Source: Mesorhizobium amorphae CCNWGS0123 (GTDB taxonomy: Bacteria > Pseudomonadota > Alphaproteobacteria > Rhizobiales > Rhizobiaceae). Taken from it: DNA of 64,000 nt. Of the stretch, positions 9,201 to 17,474 are shown in pieces. The notes under the pieces are model-generated. The model saw only the letters and a program-made list of their open reading frames with translations. It was not told where the DNA came from and did not search any database. Position 1 is the first letter of the stretch; every line of letters starts with the position of its first letter. The position numbers and the translations under genes were made by a program. The DNA lies in NCBI RefSeq assembly GCF_001686985.1, contig NZ_CP015322.1:186001-250000 (forward strand). Reading direction: 5' to 3'.

Positions 9201-12200
9201 CGAGTATGATGACGGTGTCGCCGTCGAAGTCGCCGTCAAGCTTCTTCTGTTCACCGGTCGGCACGGCAACCAGCGACCCCGGAGCAAACACCTCCGTCGC
9301 CTGCAGGATGCCGACACAGTCGAGCGACGTGTCCACCGTGACCCGGTCCTTGCCCTTGGTCCAGTTCGAATGGCACTTGACGTCCTCGGCAGACATCACC
9401 AGCCCACGGTCGGCATAGTCGGCCGGCCACATCTCGTCGGGGACCACGATCAGAATGCCCTTGGCAAAGAAGGTCGGGTCGGCGGCGGCCAATTTCTTCC
9501 CCGACTTCTGGGCGACATTGAAGCTGTATTGGATGGCCACGCACTGATCCAGGAACCCTGCCGTCGGGTCCCCGTCAACCGCCGACCTGACCTGCCCGGC
9601 GGCAAACGGGCGCAGGTTCGGCTTGTCATAGGGCGAGCGGCCGATCAGCACGCCATCCCTGCCCGTCAACGTCTCGCTCTTGAGCGTCGGCACGTGGACG
9701 CGGCCATCACCGGACGGCACGGCAACCGCGCCGGGACCGTCGATATGTCCGGTCGTCACGGTGCGAAACAGCTCTTCGGACGTCAACGCGCGCCCTTGTT
9801 GGCTCTCGAGCCAGGTCCTGGCCTTCTCGCGCGCCTCATCCGCCACCAGTTCGCTGCGCGGATAATGTTGCAGTGCCGAGGCAGGAACGGACGATCTCCT
9901 TCCCTCACCAAAGGCAGCCATCCGATCGGGGCCATTCCGGGGACCGGCCCGGCGAACAGCTGGCATGAGCGCGGCCAGCGAGGCCTTGATGAAGCCGCAG
10001 CCGTCATGCGGCCGCAAGGCGATCGGTCCTGCCTTTCCAGTCAGCTTGAAGGGATGCTGCTCATTGGCAGGGCGGTCCGGCATCAGCGACAGTTTGAAGG
10101 CGCCTTCCACGGCGTAGTCGTGAGGCCCCAGACCCTGGATGGCCGGTGGCGCGGCAAACCCCCGGCGCTGCGTGTAATAATAGGCCTCCTTGAACGGAGC
10201 CCAGGCGCGCGACAGCCTCTCGAAGTCCGTGCCCGCTGCCGTGTCACTATAAGGAATGGCCAGCAGCTTCCCCCCGGACGGCTCGAGTCGCCCGCCTGGC
10301 TGACGCGACGCGATCTGCGCCAGCGTCAATCTCGGCGGCTTCAACTTGCTGCCGCCAAACAGGTCCATCCGGTACGGCACACCCTCGACGGTGAGCGTGC
10401 GCGTCAGCATGAATGTGCTGGGCTTGCCTGGCAGTTGCACCGCGACCACCTTCACCGCCCCCGAGGTCAGGCGATGAAAAATCGAATATCGTGTCTCGGC
10501 CTCCGTGGCCACTGGTCGCCCCTGCATGTCCACCACCGGCAACTGCATCAGTCCCGCGTCACCCTGCGGCGGTCTGGGCTCGTGATCCATGGTTCGCAAC
10601 ACCTGATGCACGTCGAAGACCGATGCAGGATGCTGGGCGTGGACGGTTGCCGCATTCTGCTCCAGGAATGAATCTACCGCATCCAGCGGGTTATCGGCCT
10701 CGATTTCCGCGATCACGTTCCAGCTCATGTTGGAAAGATCGCGCTCGATAAGATCGCGGGTGCGGCCCAGGATGCCTCTGGTCTCCCGCTGCAACTTCTG
10801 CTGCCTGTTCCGCAAAACGAACCTGTCGCCCTCGACATAGGGGCGTCTATAGAGTCTCTCGAGGACCGCACGGGTCTTCAACACTTGATAGATCGACAGG
10901 GCGGGACAACGGCTCGAGCACGGTCCACGGGCCCGTTCGGCATCGCTTGCGTTGAGGTGCGCCTCGATCTTTTGCTCCACAACGGGTTGGATATCGTTGA
11001 GCAGGTTGAGTGCCTGCCTGCGGTGCCAGCGCAGCTGCTTGTGGGGGCTGCGCGCCAGCGGCAGCAGAGCGGCGCAGAGATTACCCACGGTTTCCAGGTT
11101 ATTCTCGGCGGCAAATCCCGGCGCACGATGCAGTTCCTGAAGGCGATCCAACCCCGTGCGTGCGAGCAACCCGAGATCGTCAACCAGCCGGGCCTTCGCC
11201 AGCGCTTTGAAAATGTTGGTGATCGTCAGAGCGTTGGCCTGCTCCAGGCGATCAGTGGCATAGTGAAGGTGGTGGGCGAGCTTGTGCAGCCGGTCCTTCA
11301 GCAGAGCGGTCTCATTAATCTCTCCGGCGTCCTCTCCCTTCATGACGCCCCGCGCCAAATCATTGGCGATAGTGCCAAGCGCAGCTGTGGTAAAAACTCC
11401 GAATCGGAGGCTTGCCGAGCCGAGTCTGTGCGCGATGTCAATTATCGCCTGATGGCACGCCGCCTCTTCCGGCCACTTGCTGAACCCGTTTGACAGGTTC
11501 GCCATGTCCTGGGGAGTAAATTCAGAGAGTTGGTCGGCGCGGCGAAGCATCTCACCGGCGATCGCGACCGTGGCTTCGCGACAGTGGGTCCCGTCGAGCC
11601 ATTTGCTGAAGCCGTTCACCAGGTTCGCCAGGTTCTGCAGATTAAAACCAGGGAGCTGGTTGGCGCGGCGGAGGACCTCACCGGAGATCGTGGCTATAGC
11701 CTCGCGACACTCCGCCTCTTCCGGCCACTTGCTCAAGCCGTTGACCAAGGTCGCCAAGTCCTGTGGAATGAAACCAGAGAGCTGGTCGTCGCAGCGACAG
11801 ACCTCATCGGCGATCACGACAGTGGCATCGCGCGAGCTCTCCACATGCGGCCACTTGCTGAAACCGTTCACCAGGTTCGCCATGTCCTGCGGATTAAAGC
11901 CAGAGAGCCGGCCGGCGCGGCGGCGGACCTCCCTGGCGATCGCGCCTGTTGCCTCGCGACAATCCGCCTGTTCCGGCCATTTGCTGAAACCGTTCACAAG
12001 GTTCGACAGGTTCTGGGGAGTAATGCCAGATAGCTTGTTAGCGCGGCGAAGCACCTCACCGGCGATCGCGAGCGCGGCGTGACGCGTGTTCTCCTCTTGC
12101 GGCCATTTACTGAAGCCGTTCACCAACGTCGACAATTCCTGCGCATTAAAACCGGGCAGCTGGTCGGCGCGGTGATGGACCTCACCGGCGATTTCGGCAG

Positions 12201-14319
12201 TGGCGCGGCGATGGACCTCAGCGGCGATTTCGGCGGTGGCGCGGCGACAATCCCCCGCTTCCGGCCACTTGCCGAAGCCGTTTACCAGCGTCGCCAAAAC
12301 CTGCGGGCTAAAACCAGACAGCTGGTCGGCGCGCCGACTAACCTCACCGGCGATCGCGGCTATGGCCTTGCGACACTCAGCCTCTTCCGGCCACTTGCTA
12401 ATGCCATTCACCAGGGTTGCCAGATCCTGCGAAACAAAACCAGACAGCGGGACATCGGCATGACCGGCGTGGCGGCCGACCTCACCGGCGATCGCAACTA
12501 TGGCGCCGCGACAGTCCTGCGGCCATTTGGCCAAGCCGTTCAGCAGGATCGCAAGATTCTGAATGCTGAAATCAGAGAGCCGGTCGCGACGAAGCAGCTC
12601 GCCGCCGATAACGACTGCGGCTTGGCGACACTCTTCCGCTTGCGGCCATTTACTGAGGCCGTTCACCAACGTCGACAATTCCTGCGCATTAAAACGGGGC
12701 AGCTGGTCGGCGCGGTGATGGACCTCACGGGCGATTGCAACTGTGGCGCCGCGACAGTCCTGCGGCCACTTGCTGAAACCGTTCACCAGGGTCGCCAGAT
12801 CCTGCCGAGTAAAATCAGACAGCCGGACATCGGCACGACCGGCGCGGCGGCCGACCTCACGGGCGATTGCAACTATGGCGCCACGACAATCCTCCGGCCA
12901 CTTGCTGAAACCGTTTACCAGGTGCGCCAATCCTTGCGAAGTAGACGCAGCGAGCCGCGCATCGGGGCGGCCGGGGCGGTGAATGATCTCGTTGGCGATA
13001 GCAACTATGGCGGGGCGACAGTCGTCCGGCCATTTGGCGAAGCCGTTCACCAGGTTCGCCAATTCCTGCGGATTAAAACCAGAGAGCTGATTGGTGCGGC
13101 GAAGGACCTCAAGGGCGATTGCGAGCGCGGCTCGGCGCGTGTTCTCCTCTTGCGGCCATTTACTGAGGCCGTTCACCAACGTCGACAATTCCTGCGGTTT
13201 AGATCGAGAGAGCTGGTCGGCGCGGTGATGGACCTCACGGGCGATTGCAACTATGGCGCCATGACAATCCTCCGGCCACTTGCTGAAACCGTTCACCAGC
13301 AGCGCCAGGCTCTGACTGTTGAGTTCTTGAAGTATGCTTCTGTCGTCGCGGCAGACTTTGGCGATTCTGATCATGCCATTGCGGCATTCCGCTATCGGGA
13401 AATGTCGGCCAAACGATGATGACAAGAGCGAAAGCGCCTTGGGGTCGACTTGGCTGATTAGCGCATGATCAAGCTGCGCCACCCGAGCTGCCATGGCTCT
13501 GCAGGCTTCTTTACCCTCCTGCCCTCCAGCCTCCCTGCTCACTGCGTTGCATGTTGTGGCATACCCCCATGATTTCCAGGCGTCGATATCTTGCTCCAAG
13601 TTTGGGAGCAATTCACGCGTGAACCGGACGGCCGCCTTTTTCAGAAATATCGCGTGGTTCGGGCCGTCCGCTCTTTGCAGCGCCTTATCATGCTGCACCA
13701 CCGCAGTTGAAAATCGAACGATGCCGCGGGCGCCATTAATCTCATGCAAGGCGGCATTCAGTTGTTCTTGCGCGATTGCGTTTTGGCTGCCTTGAGCCGA
13801 GACATCATCGGTACGCCGCCTTCCTGCTCCTGCATTCAGGTTGGACACGGTTTGCCGACGGGGTGGGCGCCCATCTGCTTGCGAGCCTCCGGCGGCCTGA
13901 TCGCCGCGCCAGGGCTCGCCGTCGGAATGCCAGGGGCTTTCTTCTGGGGCTGGCGCGTCATCCTCCAGCAGCCAGGAAGATGGACGACGACGCCCAACCG
14001 CACGCGGCAAAGCCCCAGGGATCACAGGGGGGGCAACTGAGGAGCTGGCAGGCCTGTCTCGAACGGCATCATTGGCAAGCGGCGGACTGCGAACGGAGGA
14101 CGTCCCTTCATGTTGAGGCTCAGAGCGCATCCGAGCCACGATGGAAGCGAACGATGGGCTGCCTGTTCCAGGGGCAAAACCTGATTCCGGGCGCGAGCTG
14201 CTCGATCCCCGCGCGTTGTCGGCTCTCGAATCCCTAATATGCGACTTCCCGCCTCGGCCAATGCCTGTCACTATCCATCTCCGATGACCACTTAATTGGA
14301 AGCTTCGCGTTCGCGGCAT
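6205..14319 (-). CDS. Giant SKWP-repeat type III effector-like protein with shikimate-kinase and C48 protease domains
   Basis: This 2704-residue protein has several parts. Residues 1-330 are Ser/Arg/Pro-rich and disordered-looking, as expected for a secretion signal. About 15 SKWP repeats of roughly 42 residues cover 334-975, the signature of the XopAD/RipS effectors of Xanthomonas and Ralstonia; Mesorhizobium also has a homologue. Near 1556-1701 lies VLIGRSP followed by DGDFDGD, like RNA-polymerase barrels. Near 2080-2230 a segment ends in FHTPGSY. A shikimate-kinase domain spans about 2275-2440, with GMPSAGKSS (2285-2293), DTD and GGG. The C-terminal C48/Ulp1 domain has H2604, D2624, Q2654 and C2659, a complete SUMO-protease set. 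The start is ATG 14319 without a clear Shine-Dalgarno; ATG 14130 is an alternative. The frame is intact. The product is inferred to act inside plant cells. Confidence 0.88.
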   Translation of the reverse strand: MPRTRSFQLSGHRRWIVTGIGRGGKSHIRDSRADNARGSSSSRPESGFAPGTGSPSFASIVARMRSEPQHEGTSSVRSPPLANDAVRDRPASSSVAPPVIPGALPRAVGRRRPSSWLLEDDAPAPEESPWHSDGEPWRGDQAAGGSQADGRPPRRQTVSNLNAGAGRRRTDDVSAQGSQNAIAQEQLNAALHEINGARGIVRFSTAVVQHDKALQRADGPNHAIFLKKAAVRFTRELLPNLEQDIDAWKSWGYATTCNAVSREAGGQEGKEACRAMAARVAQLDHALISQVDPKALSLLSSSFGRHFPIAECRNGMIRIAKVCRDDRSILQELNSQSLALLVNGFSKWPEDCHGAIVAIAREVHHRADQLSRSKPQELSTLVNGLSKWPQEENTRRAALAIALEVLRRTNQLSGFNPQELANLVNGFAKWPDDCRPAIVAIANEIIHRPGRPDARLAASTSQGLAHLVNGFSKWPEDCRGAIVAIAREVGRRAGRADVRLSDFTRQDLATLVNGFSKWPQDCRGATVAIAREVHHRADQLPRFNAQELSTLVNGLSKWPQAEECRQAAVVIGGELLRRDRLSDFSIQNLAILLNGLAKWPQDCRGAIVAIAGEVGRHAGHADVPLSGFVSQDLATLVNGISKWPEEAECRKAIAAIAGEVSRRADQLSGFSPQVLATLVNGFGKWPEAGDCRRATAEIAAEVHRRATAEIAGEVHHRADQLPGFNAQELSTLVNGFSKWPQEENTRHAALAIAGEVLRRANKLSGITPQNLSNLVNGFSKWPEQADCREATGAIAREVRRRAGRLSGFNPQDMANLVNGFSKWPHVESSRDATVVIADEVCRCDDQLSGFIPQDLATLVNGLSKWPEEAECREAIATISGEVLRRANQLPGFNLQNLANLVNGFSKWLDGTHCREATVAIAGEMLRRADQLSEFTPQDMANLSNGFSKWPEEAACHQAIIDIAHRLGSASLRFGVFTTAALGTIANDLARGVMKGEDAGEINETALLKDRLHKLAHHLHYATDRLEQANALTITNIFKALAKARLVDDLGLLARTGLDRLQELHRAPGFAAENNLETVGNLCAALLPLARSPHKQLRWHRRQALNLLNDIQPVVEQKIEAHLNASDAERARGPCSSRCPALSIYQVLKTRAVLERLYRRPYVEGDRFVLRNRQQKLQRETRGILGRTRDLIERDLSNMSWNVIAEIEADNPLDAVDSFLEQNAATVHAQHPASVFDVHQVLRTMDHEPRPPQGDAGLMQLPVVDMQGRPVATEAETRYSIFHRLTSGAVKVVAVQLPGKPSTFMLTRTLTVEGVPYRMDLFGGSKLKPPRLTLAQIASRQPGGRLEPSGGKLLAIPYSDTAAGTDFERLSRAWAPFKEAYYYTQRRGFAAPPAIQGLGPHDYAVEGAFKLSLMPDRPANEQHPFKLTGKAGPIALRPHDGCGFIKASLAALMPAVRRAGPRNGPDRMAAFGEGRRSSVPASALQHYPRSELVADEAREKARTWLESQQGRALTSEELFRTVTTGHIDGPGAVAVPSGDGRVHVPTLKSETLTGRDGVLIGRSPYDKPNLRPFAAGQVRSAVDGDPTAGFLDQCVAIQYSFNVAQKSGKKLAAADPTFFAKGILIVVPDEMWPADYADRGLVMSAEDVKCHSNWTKGKDRVTVDTSLDCVGILQATEVFAPGSLVAVPTGEQKKLDGDFDGDTVIILGDRPRLYEHVREFDQKEQARGLRSLKPPKSHTPAIDGERYQFSRASQILAATQNVLETYTSLQRNFLAQPHEARQWFAERAIFGIYEGVNPELRHGLRELLDQEQASRQDIQDKLDTARHEIEVARHPVAREMAALLISALEAWAVKPDEQRRPETVESVNDANPELSAALCALFPDLAEAHPATPQPRELVQLLLNHCPARIDPRPDGYNPDDLVESANNLLSLGVKVGTDAYKSDTGARLFMKKSEELQRLLHQTPGLKAVPYVKGLAATLNRGGFDVDATLGDLKDNPTLAASIMETSIKLAAEQGILPKPSGLHLGTADGATMTLSREEASRRANIEATRAREEEEAITAAALGVATSLATAGIQVNMPHMKRRLKSAASMTAHLTGMSAPTGSDVQLLSSAVRHVFEVPDQDFTRAFKTAMLAFEERGYTELQTTNWFRTRNPNFVGIQSVLTTPDGYRFQLEFHTPGSYQAKIDNHDTYKELFALQQQVGGDGLEKAGELVQRVRGACKQVATPDGAMDVPHWGAEEGATGRTSLASFGVRAAEQPGPPQTARSPVAKEIFAALNGRPVVLVGMPSAGKSSIGPALARRLRLPFVDTDKIIQKDTRISISQIFEVHGEAFFRDMEARVIADLLQKGPAVIATGGGAFMREQSRHLIGEKAVSIWLDTRLDVIEKRTRNDTSRPLLQGPNPEQKIARLLSERRPFYAQADITVVPPHQQDRKNVDPCVSALHAHLCPEAGADRGPARQEADRIHVPGAQTVTGEPTSTAREPDGRILPTPHARVAQTDEPASGSGSAPQDRLALGPTHWLTDAHITADYGLLGQELQGRSPDLAARTRLVDPLISYQLRLIPERDALGEFQRIVHNQNEEDTADFLFLPVNDGRAGVPDSGSHWSLLLVDRRDRENPVGYHYDSLGEYHRPIATEFAARLGASLRPVRMAKQQNGHDCGVFMLEATRELARRLAQEPRLRRESLHLDNLVADRQALQERLARI
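11395..13320 (-). repeat. Array of about 15 SKWP repeats inside the effector
   Basis: Each unit is about 42 codons and reads roughly PQ-L-x-LVNGFSKWP followed by a CR-AIVAIAGEV-type helix. The core varies to GLSKWP, GFAKWP and GFGKWP, and position 14 has SKWL. Two helices per unit suggest a HEAT/armadillo-like solenoid. A final degenerate unit follows (TAALGTIANDLA). Nucleotide identity between units is high, so the array can recombine. Confidence 0.9.
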
Positions 14320-15046
14320 GACAACACAAACCGCACGTGCCCCTCGGCAACCTCGCTCCGCTCATTCCAATGCATCCAATAGGGTCACCCTCAACGACGG
14401 ACGACACCATCGATCTTTCGCCCATAGCGCGGTCATCCTTGGCGAGGACGCGCTTTGATCCTGCACATAGCCTCCGTTGCTGACATACACCTGACTTGCA
14501 CCCGCCGAGACAAGGACATTGCAATGCGCTGGTCCTTTACTGATGTAGGCTCGCGGGCTTTAACGCCCCGGCGGTGATGGCGCTGGGGGCTTGGCAGAAG
14601 ATGTCGTGCTGCCCCTCACGTGATTTTGTTCCGAATGCCCCAGCAAAAATGTTAACCGCAGCCAAGCCAGAGCAAGCGTATCGGATGTCCCGGTCCGTAA
14701 TCTGGCGCGCCTCGCATTCGGCAGAGGCAGACGCGTTGACGAAGATCGGCAATATGCACCGCATTCACCATTCCGAGACTTGCCAGGCGTGGCAACTGAT
14801 CGTTTGCGCGGCACGATTGCCCGCTTTCAGGATTAGATAGACGAAGGCGAATAGCCGCGTGAGCAATAATCGGTCTGTGCCGCAGTCTCGGGTGGCTCTT
14901 GCCATGGCGACGCAGCGTGCCAACCGATCCAGGGTGGATGATTTTTTTGATGACAATCCCTTTCGGCGGAGTCATCTTCGCCTGTCGGCGGGTTCCTCGT
15001 CGCCACGTTTTGTTTCGTTCAAGATCTCAGCCCGCGGGAGGCCCAG
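14320..15046. other. Gene-free stretch upstream of the effector
   Basis: About 730 bases lie between the effector start and the next gene. Only short unsupported reading frames on both strands were seen. The effector promoter should be here. A good tts box was not found; the nearest resemblance is weak (14470-14487 on the minus strand). Confidence 0.5.
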
Positions 15047-15274
15047 ATGAGTGATCGTCTCAACCTTGACCCGGCCCTCTATCCGAGCGACTTGGAAAGT
15101 CTGAAGTCGGTTTTCGACCAGCTTTGCCAAGAGAGCCATATCCAGCCAGGCTCTCCAGAAGCCGAGAACATTGCCTCTGACCTGGTTCGACTTTTCCAGG
15201 GTGGACTTAGCGACGAGACCTGCCTGCTCATCGCAGCTCGGGCGCGGCATCAGGATTTGCGGCGGGCAGGCTGA
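15047..15274 (+). CDS. Small conserved rhizobial protein of unknown function
   Basis: The product has 75 residues, beginning MSDRLNLDPALYPSDLESL. I recognise the style of a family of short proteins scattered through rhizobial genomes, but no function is known to me. It is acidic and helical, with no signal peptide or membrane segment. GGGAGG lies about eight bases before the ATG, which supports real translation. It converges on moeA, whose end is 24 bases away. It could be a regulator or a stress protein; nothing in the sequence decides. Confidence 0.6.
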   Translation: MSDRLNLDPALYPSDLESLKSVFDQLCQESHIQPGSPEAENIASDLVRLFQGGLSDETCLLIAARARHQDLRRAG

Positions 15275-15298
15275 CCTTCCCTGCAGGCTCGCCAAATG

Positions 15299-16576
15299 CT
15301 AGGTCCCAAACGGCTCGTAGCGTAGCGGCATTCTGTTTGTGATTTCGGCGGCCTCAGGCGGCAGGAGTGCAATCCCGTCTGCCAGCGCAATGGCCATGAA
15401 ACTGGCCGGGGATCCACGTTCAAGCATCTCAAGCACAGGTTCACCCGTTTCGGTGCGGCCGGAAATGCGGACAGCCACAAACTCGGTTCGGCCTTGCCCC
15501 TTTTTGTGGTTGAAGCCAGCCACCGCCGAGAACCACTGTGGCTGGGTTTCTGTAAGGCCGGCCAACTTTCGCAGGGCGGGCAGGACAATCTGCCGGAACG
15601 CCATCAGCGCCGCGTTCGGATTGCCCGGCAACCCGGCAAAAACCGTGTTCCCGATCCTTCCGACTTTCAGTGGCTTGCCCGGCCGCATCGCCACCTTGAG
15701 GACGTCAAGGTCGGCACCATGAGCCTGAACGGCCGCCACCATATGGTCTTCCTCGCCCGCCGAGACCCCGCCTCTGGTAACCAAGGCGTCACAGGACGTG
15801 ACGGCGCGAGCGACAACGTCCGTGAGGAGACCTAGCCTGTCAGGGACCATGCCGAAGTCGACGATCTCTGCCCAAGGACAGCCCGCCAACAACGAACTGA
15901 GCATGATCTGATTGGAGTTGTAAATCTGACCGTGTTCGAGGGATTCACCCGGGTTTTTCAATTCGGTTCCGGTCGAGAGCAGTCCTATCCGGATCTTTCG
16001 AAGCACCTGGACGTCGACGATCCCCACCGCTGCCAACAAGGTTAGATCCCTAGCTGATAGGCCCCTGCCCCGCCTTACCAGTTCCATGTCGACGCCGACG
16101 TCCTCGCCAGCAAGACGGATGTGACGGCCACGACGGGGCCGCTCGCATATCGTCACGACATCGCCAATTTGCTCGCAGTGCTCTTGCATGACCACAGCGT
16201 CGAAGCTCGGCGGAACGGGTGCTCCCGTGAATATTCGAAGTGCAATTCGTGGGTCGAGGTTCTCAAGAGCGCGTACGTCGCCGGCGACCACCCGTTCAGC
16301 CACAGGGAAGCTCCAAGGCCCTTCCCTCTCGAAATCCGCCGTTCGAACGGCAAACCCGTCCATGGCCGAATTGTCGAACGGAGGCAGCGGAATGGGCGAG
16401 TGTATATCGGCCGCGCAAACCCGCCCCAATGCTCCGGCAAGCGAAACCGTTTCCCTGTATCGAACAGGTTTGGCGAGCGCGATGGCTTTGGCTACCGCCG
16501 TCTCGAACGGGATAGCTTCGCCACTCTGCCCGGCAGAACAGTCGGCTTTCAAAACAGGTTTAAGCGCGTGAAACAC
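15299..16576 (-). CDS. moeA: Molybdopterin molybdenumtransferase MoeA
   Basis: MoeA inserts molybdate into adenylylated molybdopterin, the last step of molybdenum-cofactor synthesis. The 425-residue product shows the family motifs PLPPFDNSAMDGFAVR near residue 65, the sugar-acid-binding-like core STGTELKNPGE, TRGGVSAGEEDH and GLPGNPNAA. The GTG start at 16576 is supported by AGGGAGGAG just upstream. It lies 47 bases after a c-type cytochrome gene on the same strand, so the two are probably co-transcribed. Position in an accessory operon suggests a dedicated copy serving a molybdoenzyme that is not in the window. Confidence 0.95.
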   Translation of the reverse strand: MFHALKPVLKADCSAGQSGEAIPFETAVAKAIALAKPVRYRETVSLAGALGRVCAADIHSPIPLPPFDNSAMDGFAVRTADFEREGPWSFPVAERVVAGDVRALENLDPRIALRIFTGAPVPPSFDAVVMQEHCEQIGDVVTICERPRRGRHIRLAGEDVGVDMELVRRGRGLSARDLTLLAAVGIVDVQVLRKIRIGLLSTGTELKNPGESLEHGQIYNSNQIMLSSLLAGCPWAEIVDFGMVPDRLGLLTDVVARAVTSCDALVTRGGVSAGEEDHMVAAVQAHGADLDVLKVAMRPGKPLKVGRIGNTVFAGLPGNPNAALMAFRQIVLPALRKLAGLTETQPQWFSAVAGFNHKKGQGRTEFVAVRISGRTETGEPVLEMLERGSPASFMAIALADGIALLPPEAAEITNRMPLRYEPFGT

Positions 16577-16623
16577 GATCGCTCCTCCCTTGCGCTGTGC
16601 TCAAAACGCATGGCCTAATGTTT

Positions 16624-17001
16624 CTAACCTGACACACTCTTGAGATAGGCGATGACGTTTTTGACGTCGTCGGGATTCTTGAGGCCAGGGAACCCCATTT
16701 TATTCGCCGGCACTTTCGCCTTGGGGTTGGCCAGATATTCCATCAGGTTCGGCTCATCCCATACGAGGCCCGCAGCGCCCATATCCTTCATGGCTTTCGA
16801 ATAAGAATAGCCAAGGGCGGTCCCTGCTGTCCGGCCCACGACGCCTTTCAAGGATGGCCCGACTTTGTTCGCTTCGGTATCAGCGTTGTGACAAGCAGCG
16901 CACTTTTTGAAAACCGCCTTGCCGCCCTCGATATCCTGGGCCCGGACAACCGGAGGTAGTAACGCCAAAACCATTGTGGCACCAACGAACAGATATTTCA
17001 C
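16624..17001 (-). CDS. Periplasmic class I c-type cytochrome
   Basis: This is an electron carrier of the cytochrome c550/c2 type. From GTG 17001 the protein has 125 residues: a signal peptide (KYLFVGATMVLALLPPVVRAQ), then the haem-binding KCAACH about 16 residues into the mature part, and the axial methionine in NKMGFPGL near the C-terminus. GTG 17001 was preferred because GGGAG precedes it and the signal peptide begins there; a longer frame to 17130 adds a segment with no signal character. It lies between the SMP-30 gene and moeA on the same strand, suggesting it takes electrons from a periplasmic dehydrogenase. Confidence 0.92.
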   Translation of the reverse strand: MKYLFVGATMVLALLPPVVRAQDIEGGKAVFKKCAACHNADTEANKVGPSLKGVVGRTAGTALGYSYSKAMKDMGAAGLVWDEPNLMEYLANPKAKVPANKMGFPGLKNPDDVKNVIAYLKSVSG

Positions 17002-17226
17002 GTAGGAACTCCCCCGTCCTCTCCTTAGACATTGAGGGCGGCCGATGTCGCCCAGCTTGCTCCAGCGATTCATGCGTTTCTCCCATTTGGCGAAATGCCG
17101 TTGCAAACAGCTCTGCAACGCTTGTGCCAACCGTAAAAGCCGGCGATTTCACTACAGGATGCGAATGAACCCCGCCTCCAAGTGCCCACTAGGTCCGAAA
17201 TGCGACCATGCTGCGCTGCCGGAGGT

Positions 17227-17394
17227 TCAGGAAGTCGAACAGCCCAAGGTCCCGCTCATTGCTAGACCGGGCCTGCGTTGTGAAGTGCTTGACGTGCAAA
17301 ACAGGGTCCCTTTGGCCCGGCGGCAGAGCAGAGCCGGTACCGTAATTGCGATCGTCAGGGCGACGGAAGATTTCTGGAATGTTCTGCGTTGCAT
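17227..17394 (-). pseudogene. Orphan signal-peptide stub, probable decayed exported dehydrogenase
   Basis: ATG 17394 has an excellent ribosome-binding site (GGGAGG, eight bases upstream). It opens a signal-peptide-like start, MQRRTFQKSSVALTIAITVPALL, after which the frame becomes unrecognisable and stops at 55 codons. It sits between the SMP-30 gene and the cytochrome gene, exactly where the structural gene of a periplasmic enzyme would be expected. I infer a large internal deletion. A genuine small exported peptide is the alternative. Confidence 0.4.
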
Positions 17395-17474
17395 CTTGGT
17401 ACCTCCCTTGGGTTCAGAAAAATTGCATGGCCTTCCGGAACTCGACTTCCGCGGGGCTTTGCACCGGCGCCAAG

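Noticed and set aside
12174..13320. CRISPR-like regular repeat spacing
   Set aside because: Repeats are in-frame protein-coding units of about 126 bp with no unique spacers and no cas genes nearby.
8917..13419. Plus-strand frames of 584 and 446 residues opposite the effector
   Set aside because: They mirror the SKWP-repeat coding strand; the repeats read correctly only on the minus strand.
14470..14487. A tts-box-like sequence (GTCAGC ... GGCTA on the minus strand) before the effector
   Set aside because: It lacks two bases of spacing and the conserved central TCGAAAG, so it does not meet the consensus; the promoter remains unidentified.
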